A stretch of DNA of 11,413 nt from an uncultured Collinsella sp. (lineage in GTDB: Bacteria > Actinomycetota > Coriobacteriia > Coriobacteriales > Coriobacteriaceae), in contig URRN01000057.1 in the NCBI GenBank assembly GCA_900550185.1, forward strand, positions 1-11,413, written 5' to 3'. The notes beneath the pieces were generated by a model. That model was not told the origin of the DNA. It worked only from the letters and a program-made list of their open reading frames with translations, and searched no databases. Below are positions 6,898-11,413 of the stretch, one piece after another. Both the position numbers and the translations under genes were made by a program. Each line of letters begins with the position of its first letter. The stretch's first letter is position 1.

Positions 6898-6932
6898 AGC
6901 GGGCCCGGATCGAGCGATTCGGGCCCGCTTTT
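6898..6932 (+). terminator. Strong intrinsic terminator without an adjacent gene
   Basis: AGCGGGCCCG at 6898-6907 pairs perfectly with CGGGCCCGCT at 6920-6929. The stem continues inward through a G-T pair and three more pairs to a 4-base loop, and T4 follows at 6929-6932. The orientation fits plus-strand transcription, yet the sequence upstream (6807-6897) holds no plus-strand gene, only the upstream end of the minus-strand IS3 relic. Confidence 0.75.
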
Positions 6933-6949
6933 GGGGCCTGCCGGAAACC

Positions 6950-7161
6950 CAGTGGTCAAAAAAGGCCAAATATGAGTACTGTTACCAGTTTAGTGGCAGC
7001 CAAATGGCCTTAAAATCGGTGCCAGAGGCCAAAAGTGCATCGATTTTCGTTCTTCAGAGTCGCGATCGGGCTCCAAACAAGGCGATTTTGCTGCTCTGGA
7101 CCGGAAAATCGCTGCTACTAATTTGGTGACAGTACTCATATTTGGCCCTTTTTGACCACTG
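6950..7161. repeat. MITE-like element with 51-base inverted arms
   Basis: The left arm (6950-7000, starting CAGTGGTCAAAAAAGG) and the right arm (7111-7161, complement starting CAGTGGTCAAAAAGGG) match at about 46 of 51 positions. Both contain CCAAATATGAGTACTGT. The 110-base middle has a further CGATTTT/AAAATCG stem (about 7083-7112). It is richer in A+T than the genes around it and has no transposase. Short open frames beginning MSTVT arise inward from both arms as a consequence of the symmetry and are not called as genes. It looks like a non-autonomous mobile or dispersed repeat, or a large RNA hairpin; no clear target duplication is visible. Confidence 0.75.
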
Positions 7162-7192
7162 CCCCTTGGTCCAGGACAAAACGGGCTGCTCG

Positions 7193-7261
7193 AATCTTGG
7201 GGCGGGTCCATTTTCGGCTGTCCTCAGCTTGCCAGTTCGAAAATGGACCCGCCCCAAGATT
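7193..7261. repeat. Perfect palindrome with 24-base arms
   Basis: Bases 7193-7216 and 7238-7261 are exact inverted copies, with no mismatch over 24 bases (core GGGGCGGGTCCATTTTCG), around a 21-base loop that itself contains GCTGTC and CAGCTT. The stem has no T-run after it. It lies between the MITE-like element and the nadA promoter. Exact symmetry of this length suggests recent origin, active maintenance, or selection as an RNA structure. Confidence 0.8.
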
Positions 7262-7280
7262 GAATCTTTATTCCAACTTT

Positions 7281-7324
7281 ACACCTGGCTTTACAGCTGT
7301 CTTGTCAGCTGTAAAGCCAGGTGT
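7281..7324. promoter_or_regulatory. Probable NiaR operator upstream of nadA (19-base perfect palindrome)
   Basis: ACACCTGGCTTTACAGCTG at 7281-7299 is exactly inverted at 7306-7324 around TCTTGT. The inner part, TTTACAGCTGTC with its mirror, resembles the type of long palindrome bound by NiaR repressors. It lies 42 bases before nadA and covers the -35 box and spacer of the candidate promoter, and niaR is the last gene of the operon. Binding should block transcription when niacin is plentiful. The role is inferred from position, symmetry and the linked regulator. Confidence 0.65.
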
Positions 7325-7330
7325 CATACT
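7302..7330 (+). promoter_or_regulatory. Candidate nadA-operon promoter
   Basis: TTGTCA at 7302-7307 (5 of 6 to consensus) and CATACT at 7325-7330 (4 of 6) are separated by exactly 17 bases. Transcription would start near 7337, leaving a leader of about 30 bases before nadA. The -35 box and the spacer lie inside the palindromic operator. Confidence 0.6.
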
Positions 7331-7365
7331 AAAGCCCCAAGATTCGCCAAAAGAGAGGGGCCTTG

Positions 7366-8391
7366 ATGGCACAGAGCGCGAACATGGATGCATCGGAGCT
7401 TGCACGCGACATTGCGGCCGGCCTGGCATCGGCAACGACGGCAACGGAGCGCGCGGCATTGGTGCCCGCAGAGCTCGTCGAGGCCATTCAGCAACTAAAA
7501 ACCCAACGTGACGCGGTGATCCTGGCACACTATTATGTGGCGCCCGAGGTCCAGGCCGTTGCCGATTACGTCGGCGACAGCTTCTACCTGGCAAAGCTCG
7601 CCAAGAGCCTGCCGCAGCAGACCATCGTGCTGTGCGGCGTGGAGTTTATGGGCGAGAGCGCCAAGCTGCTCAACCCCACCAAGACCGTGCTGCTGCCCGA
7701 GCCGGGCGCGGACTGTCCCATGGCGCACATGGTCAAGCGCGAGACGGTCGACGCGGCGCGCGCCGAGTATGGCGACGACCTAGCTGTCGTCTGCTACGTC
7801 AACTCGACGGTCGAGATTAAGAGCTGGAGTGACGTGTGCGTTACCAGCTCTAACGCCGTCAAGATCGTGTCCGAGCTGCCGCAGCAGCACATCTTGTTCA
7901 TTCCCGACCAGAACCTGGGCCGCTTTGTGGCCGAGCAGGTGCCCCAAAAGCACGTCATTCTCAACAACGGCTACTGCCCGCGTCATCACATCATCACCGT
8001 CGAGCAGATCGTCGACGCGCAGGAGGCGCACCCCGACGCGCTCGTGCTAGCGCACCCCGAGTGCAAGGCCAACGTCCTGGCTGAGGCCGACTACATCGGG
8101 TCTACTGCCGGCATCATCAAGTATGCCGAGGAGTCGGACGCGAGCGAGTTCATCATCGTGACGGTCCGCGGCGTGCTCTACGAACTTGAGCGCCGCTGCC
8201 AGGGCACCGGCAAGAAGTTCTACTTCCCTGCGGTGCAGCCCACCTGCGTCAACATGGATCTCATCACGCTCGAAAAGCTCGTGCGCTGCCTGGAGACGGG
8301 CGAGGGCGAGGTGCAGATTGGCGTGTCGGACAAGGCCGCCGATCAGGCCAAGCTCACGCTCGACCGCATGCTCGAGTACGCAGCGCGCTAG
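7366..8391 (+). CDS. nadA: Quinolinate synthase A
   Basis: NadA condenses iminoaspartate (from NadB) with dihydroxyacetone phosphate to give quinolinate, using an oxygen-sensitive [4Fe-4S] cluster in the cytoplasm. The 341 residues show the family blocks AVILAHYYVAPEVQAVADYVGDS, GVEFMGESAKLL and AHPECKANVLAEADYIGST. The three cluster ligands are Cys117 (GADCPMA), Cys204 (NGYCPRHH) and Cys294 (QPTCVNM). ATG at 7366 is preferred over a TTG at 7363, with GAGAGGGG at 7353-7360 as ribosome binding site. It is the first gene of nadA-nadB-nadC-niaR, behind the candidate promoter and NiaR palindrome. Confidence 0.97.
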   Translation: MAQSANMDASELARDIAAGLASATTATERAALVPAELVEAIQQLKTQRDAVILAHYYVAPEVQAVADYVGDSFYLAKLAKSLPQQTIVLCGVEFMGESAKLLNPTKTVLLPEPGADCPMAHMVKRETVDAARAEYGDDLAVVCYVNSTVEIKSWSDVCVTSSNAVKIVSELPQQHILFIPDQNLGRFVAEQVPQKHVILNNGYCPRHHIITVEQIVDAQEAHPDALVLAHPECKANVLAEADYIGSTAGIIKYAEESDASEFIIVTVRGVLYELERRCQGTGKKFYFPAVQPTCVNMDLITLEKLVRCLETGEGEVQIGVSDKAADQAKLTLDRMLEYAAR

Positions 8392-8403
8392 AACAATGCG
8401 GCA

Positions 8404-8420
8404 TGAGGGACGGTCCCTTA
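8404..8420. repeat. Short palindrome in the nadA-nadB gap
   Basis: AGGGA at 8406-8410 and TCCCT at 8414-8418 pair around CGG, with one G-T and one T-A pair outside. It fills most of the 55-base gap between the nadA stop and the nadB start, just before the nadB ribosome binding site. It may tune the nadA:nadB ratio or be a small dispersed repeat. Confidence 0.4.
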
Positions 8421-8446
8421 TGTCACATTCAAGGGAGAGGATTCCT

Positions 8447-9823
8447 GTGGAAACCAAGCAATACCCCGATATGGAGTGCGACGTCGTTATTGCCGGCTGC
8501 GGTGTAGCGGGCCTGTATGCGGCTCTCAACCTGCCGACGAGCATGCGCGTGATCATGCTCTCCAAGGGCGCTGTCGACGAGTGCGATTCCATGCTCGCGC
8601 AGGGCGGTATTTGCGTGCTGCCCGAGGGCTCGGACTACGACGCCTTCTTTGAGGACACCATGCACGCCGGCCATTACGAGAACCGTCGCGAGAGCGTCGA
8701 CATCATGATCCGCTCGAGCCGTTCGGTCATCAACGACCTGCTGGCCATGGGCGTGGACTTTGAGCGCAAGGCCGATGGCAGCCTCGACTTCACTCGCGAG
8801 GGCGCGCACAGCCGCCCGCGTATCGCCTTCCATGCCGACATTACGGGTAAGGAGATTACGACCAAGCTGCTCCAGGCCGTGCGCAAGCTGGACAACGTGC
8901 AGATTCTTGAGCACGTGGCCATGACCGACATCCTGACGGGCGAACGTGACGGCGCCACGGTGTGTGCCGGTGTCGTCGCCGTTTCCGTGGACGAGGACAA
9001 CTCGGTTCGTCCCGCCGACGAGCTGGCAAATGCCGCCGAGGTTGTGCATGCCGGCGAGCCGTTTAAGATCCATGCCCGTCACACGCTGTGGGCAACGGGC
9101 GGCATCGGCGGCGTATACGACCACTCGACCAACTATCCGCAGCTTACGGGCGATGCCTGCTACATCGCTCAGGAGCATGGCATTAAGATGGAGCACCTGG
9201 ACTACGTGCAGATTCACCCCACGGGCCTGTTCTCGCCGCAGCCAGGCCGCACGTTCCTGATCAGCGAGAGCTGCCGCGGCGAGGGCGCGATTCTGCTCAA
9301 TGCCGCCGGTGAGCGCTTTACCGACGAGCTTCAGCCGCGCGATGTGGTCGCCTCCGCTATTCGCGAGCAGATGAAGCAGGACGGTACTGAGCACGAGTGG
9401 CTGAGCTTTGCCCCCGTCGAGCGCGATGTAGTGACCGGGCACTTTGCCAACATTCGCGCACGCTGCTTGGAGGACGGCCGCGACATCTTGGACGAGCCCA
9501 TCCCCGTTACGCCTACGCAGCACTACTTTATGGGCGGCGTGTGGGTCGACAAGGACGGCCGCACCTCGATGCCCGAGCTCTACGCAGCCGGTGAGACGGC
9601 CTGCAACGGCGTTCACGGCAAGAATCGCCTTGCATCAAACAGCCTGCTCGAGGCGCTGGTCTGGGGTCGTCGCGCCGCGTGGTACATGCGCACCGGCGAG
9701 TCGCTCGCCGTGGAGCGGGCGGGCGAGCCCGCGCTCGACGGGCGTCATCGCGCCCTGAGCGCCGACTCCCTGGCGATCGATGATTTGGCCCGTGCCGCCG
9801 GCACGCAGGCCGTGGAGGAGTAG
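8447..9823 (+). CDS. nadB: L-aspartate oxidase (short form)
   Basis: NadB is the FAD enzyme that oxidises L-aspartate to iminoaspartate, the substrate of NadA. The start chosen is GTG 8447, with AAGGGAGAGG ending 6 bases upstream; the protein then opens VETKQYPDMECDVVIAGCG. The FAD dinucleotide motif GCGVAG is at residues 17-22. Further family blocks are LAQGGI, RTFLISESCRGEGAILLN, HYFMGGVWVDKDGRT and KNRLASNSLLEALVWG (Arg394), the last shared with succinate dehydrogenase/fumarate reductase flavoproteins. At 458 residues it is shorter than the usual 530 or so: only about 60 residues follow RLASNSLLEA, so most of the C-terminal helical domain is absent. Earlier ATGs at 8396 and 8420 lack a spaced binding site. 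It lies 3 bases before nadC. Confidence 0.95.
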   Translation: METKQYPDMECDVVIAGCGVAGLYAALNLPTSMRVIMLSKGAVDECDSMLAQGGICVLPEGSDYDAFFEDTMHAGHYENRRESVDIMIRSSRSVINDLLAMGVDFERKADGSLDFTREGAHSRPRIAFHADITGKEITTKLLQAVRKLDNVQILEHVAMTDILTGERDGATVCAGVVAVSVDEDNSVRPADELANAAEVVHAGEPFKIHARHTLWATGGIGGVYDHSTNYPQLTGDACYIAQEHGIKMEHLDYVQIHPTGLFSPQPGRTFLISESCRGEGAILLNAAGERFTDELQPRDVVASAIREQMKQDGTEHEWLSFAPVERDVVTGHFANIRARCLEDGRDILDEPIPVTPTQHYFMGGVWVDKDGRTSMPELYAAGETACNGVHGKNRLASNSLLEALVWGRRAAWYMRTGESLAVERAGEPALDGRHRALSADSLAIDDLARAAGTQAVEE

Positions 9824-9826
9824 ACC

Positions 9827-10687
9827 ATGAATCCCATTACCATGAAGCTCGTCGTCGATGATCTGATTCTGCAGGCTCTACGCGAGGACATTACGTTTGA
9901 GGACGTGAGCACGGCGAGCGTGTGCCCCACGGCGCGTCCCGCTACCGTTGAGCTTATCGCCAAGGCCGACGGCATCATCGCCGGCTTGGATGTGTTTGCC
10001 CGCACCTTTGAGTTGCTGGATCCGCAGAGCTCGGTGCTGTTTGATGTTGCCGACGGTGACGAGGTGCACGCCGGCGACCACGTGGGCCAGGTGCGCGGCG
10101 ATGCGCGCGTGCTGCTTTCGGGCGAGCGCGTGGCGCTCAACTACCTGCAGCGCATGAGCGGTATCGCTACCTATACGCACAGAATGGCAGCGGCGCTCGA
10201 GGGTACCAAGACCGTGCTTGTCGACACACGCAAGACCACGCCGGGCATGCGCGTTTTCGAGAAGGCGGCGGTTGAGATCGGCGGCGGCAGCAACCACCGT
10301 TACAACCTGTCGACGGCCGTCATGCTCAAGGACAACCACATCGATGCCGCCGGTGGCGTGACGCGCGCGATCGAGATGGCGCGCGCCCATGCATCGTTTA
10401 CCACGACGGTCGAGATCGAGTGCGAGAACCTGGACATGGTGCGCGAGGCCGTGGAAGCCGGCGCCGATATCATCATGTTCGACAACATGACTCACGACGA
10501 CATGGCTGCCGCGATTGAGCTTATCGCCGGCCGCGCCAAGACCGAGTGCTCGGGCAACGTGGACGCTAACAATATCCGCGCGCTTGCCGACCTGGGCGTT
10601 GACTTTATTAGCTCGGGGGCGTTGACGCACTCTGCGCCGATTCTCGACCTCTCGCTCAAGCACCTGCGTCTGTTGGACGGTAAATAA
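9827..10687 (+). CDS. nadC: Nicotinate-nucleotide pyrophosphorylase (quinolinate phosphoribosyltransferase, carboxylating)
   Basis: NadC converts quinolinate and PRPP to nicotinate mononucleotide with release of CO2, the last step specific to de novo NAD synthesis. The 286 residues match the family. The N-terminal part has LREDITFEDVSTAS, ADGIIAGLDVFARTF and LLSGERVALNYLQRMSGIAT. The barrel has VDTRKTTPGMR (Asp133-Arg135-Lys136), the signature EIGGGSNHRYNLST, MLKDNHI, EIECENL, DIIMFDNM and ISSGALTHSAPILDLSLK. ATG 9827 follows the nadB stop by 3 bases, with GGAGGAG (9814-9820) inside the nadB end as binding site. The stop TAA shares one base with the niaR start (TAATG), so the two are probably coupled. 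Confidence 0.97.
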   Translation: MNPITMKLVVDDLILQALREDITFEDVSTASVCPTARPATVELIAKADGIIAGLDVFARTFELLDPQSSVLFDVADGDEVHAGDHVGQVRGDARVLLSGERVALNYLQRMSGIATYTHRMAAALEGTKTVLVDTRKTTPGMRVFEKAAVEIGGGSNHRYNLSTAVMLKDNHIDAAGGVTRAIEMARAHASFTTTVEIECENLDMVREAVEAGADIIMFDNMTHDDMAAAIELIAGRAKTECSGNVDANNIRALADLGVDFISSGALTHSAPILDLSLKHLRLLDGK

Positions 10688-11232
10688 TGGACGCCCGCAA
10701 GCGTCGCCGTGCCATCATGGCCGTGCTCGAGGGAGCCACGGAGCCCGTATCGGGCAGCGCGCTTGCCCGCGAGGTTGGTGTGAGCCGTCAGGTCGTGGTT
10801 CAGGATATTGCCCTGTTGCGTGCCGATGGGCACGATATCGTGGCGACCAACCGCGGCTACGTGCTGCAGGAAGCCGCGAGTAGCCCCGCCGTGCCCACGC
10901 GTCTTGTTAAGGTGCGCCACAGCGTGGAGCAGGCGGGCGACGAGCTTACGAGTATCGTCGACGCCGGCGGCGCCGTGCTCAACGTGATCGTCAATCACCG
11001 CGTGTACGGTAAGATCACGGCCGACCTGGACATTCGCAATCGTCGCGATGTTGAGCGCTACCTGCACGATATCGAGAGCGGCAAGAGCTTTCCACTACTA
11101 ACGGTGACGAGCGGCTATCACTTCCATCGCATTGCGGCAGATGACGAGCAAACTCTCGACGAGATCGAGGCCATGCTCAAAGAGAAAGGCTACTTGGCGG
11201 ATCTAATGCCCTACGAGGATGATCTCTCTTAG
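10687..11232 (+). CDS. niaR: NiaR, niacin-responsive transcriptional repressor (HTH plus 3H domain)
   Basis: NiaR represses NAD biosynthesis and niacin uptake genes when nicotinate binds. Residues 1-60 form a winged helix-turn-helix of the HTH_11 type (GSALAREVGVSRQVVVQDIALLRADGH, then IVATNRGYVL). Residues from about 75 to 170 are the 3H domain, with His78 (VRHSVEQ), His104 (VNHRVYG) and His145 with His147 (SGYHFHRI) as the conserved histidines, probably a metal/ligand site. Its 181 residues are typical. It ends the nad operon, starting within the nadC stop, and is followed by a strong terminator. Its likely target is the palindrome at 7281-7324, which would make the operon autoregulated. 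Confidence 0.92.
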   Translation: MDARKRRRAIMAVLEGATEPVSGSALAREVGVSRQVVVQDIALLRADGHDIVATNRGYVLQEAASSPAVPTRLVKVRHSVEQAGDELTSIVDAGGAVLNVIVNHRVYGKITADLDIRNRRDVERYLHDIESGKSFPLLTVTSGYHFHRIAADDEQTLDEIEAMLKEKGYLADLMPYEDDLS

Positions 11233-11291
11233 CCGACGCTGCAAACGCCCCTAAGCGGCAATTTGGCCTCAAATTAGCTGCCTATACAAAC

Positions 11292-11331
11292 AAAAGGAGG
11301 CCTCCGCGGCGATGCGGAAGCCTCCTTTTTT
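11292..11331. terminator. Bidirectional intrinsic terminator after niaR
   Basis: AAAAGGAGGC-C-TCCGC (11292-11307) pairs with GCGGA-A-GCCTCCTTTT (from 11314) with a single C-A mismatch and a 6-base loop. Six T residues close it on the plus strand (11326-11331), and four appear on the minus strand. It separates niaR from the convergent ferredoxin gene and can stop both. Confidence 0.9.
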
Positions 11332-11370
11332 GTGCACGGTGTACTTTTGAGTGTGCAAGTGGGGGAGTTG

Positions 11371-11413
11371 TTACTCCTCGACGATCTCGGTGATCGCGCC
11401 AGCGGGGCAAGCG
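11371..11413 (-). CDS. 4Fe-4S ferredoxin, C-terminal end only (partial)
   Basis: Read on the minus strand, the last 13 codons before the TAA (complement at 11371-11373) give ACPAGAITEIVEE. The CPxGAI block is the end of the iron-sulfur motif of small bacterial ferredoxins, where it carries a cluster cysteine, and an acidic tail is typical. The rest of the gene is beyond the window. It is convergent with niaR. A larger protein ending in a ferredoxin-like domain cannot be excluded. Confidence 0.65.
   Translation of the reverse strand, partial: ACPAGAITEIVEE

Larger units (their letters stand above)
6807..7280. other. Gene-free interval upstream of the nad operon
   Basis: No believable gene occurs here. 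Bases 6807-6897 look like the upstream end of the IS3 relic plus unassigned intergenic DNA. The rest holds the orphan terminator, the MITE-like element and the 24-base-arm palindrome. Short open frames that cross the repeats read poorly as proteins and mirror each other because of the inverted symmetry. Confidence 0.7.

Noticed and set aside
6990..7211. Small minus-strand ORF containing MSTVTKLVAAIF
   Set aside because: It arises from the inverted arm of the MITE-like repeat; the other arm gives a near copy of its start, so it is a property of the repeat.
6950..7324. CRISPR array
   Set aside because: The repeats are inverted pairs of different sequences, not direct repeats with regular spacers.
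7262..7365. A nadA-linked NAD+-type riboswitch in the leader
   Set aside because: The palindrome overlaps the promoter and lies mostly upstream of the likely transcription start, leaving only about 30 leader bases, so a DNA operator fits better.
7142..7511. Plus-strand ORFs crossing the palindromes before nadA
   Set aside because: They run through perfect inverted repeats and into nadA in other frames, without protein-like composition.
8429..9616. Long minus-strand open frame of 395 codons opposite nadB
   Set aside because: It is a GC-driven shadow: composition is unlike a protein family, no ribosome binding site was evident, and the plus strand encodes an unmistakable NadB.
9878..10663. 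Minus-strand open frame opposite nadC
   Set aside because: Shadow of a clear NadC; no supporting motifs or start signals.

Overview
The window is high-GC DNA with short intergenic gaps and purine-rich ribosome binding sites. The gene order nadA-nadB-nadC-niaR, the cellobiose-type PTS with a 6-phospho-beta-glucosidase, and the style of intergenic repeats together suggest a gut actinobacterium of the class Coriobacteriia, most likely Collinsella or a close relative. The taxon is inferred from recognised families and general style, not from a search.

Layout. (1) 1-3570, plus strand: the 3' end of a sugar-PTS operon. It holds a membrane EIIC subunit (5' end outside the window), a GH1 6-phospho-beta-glucosidase, and, overlapping that by 8 bases, a MupG/DUF871-type 6-phospho-glycosidase. 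Together they would import a beta-linked disaccharide as its phosphate and cleave it in the cytoplasm. (2) 3585-4652, minus strand: a TatD-family metal-dependent hydrolase whose start looks damaged, preceded by the 3' remnant of an unidentified gene with an in-frame amber stop. (3) About 4650-6806: an insertion-sequence island. It contains an apparently intact IS110-family transposase (minus strand) with a roughly 220-base GC-rich, hairpin-dense upstream region where a bridge RNA would be expected. Directly beside it lies a heavily decayed IS3-family element (orfA with frameshift and stop, orfB with large deletions). (4) 6807-7340: no convincing gene. It holds an orphan intrinsic terminator and three inverted-repeat structures in a row: a 212-bp MITE-like element with 51-base arms, a perfect 24-base-arm palindrome, and a perfect 19-base-arm palindrome. 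(5) 7366-11232, plus strand: the de novo NAD operon nadA-nadB-nadC plus niaR, the niacin-responsive repressor. The 19-base-arm palindrome overlaps a good promoter just upstream of nadA and is the likely NiaR operator, so the repressor would control its own operon. (6) 11292-11413: a bidirectional terminator, then the 3' end of a convergent ferredoxin gene.

I see no clear undescribed multi-gene system. The points most worth a second look are the stacked palindromes before nadA, the IS110 non-coding end, the probable NiaR operator, and the pairing of GH1 and MupG-type hydrolases behind one PTS permease.
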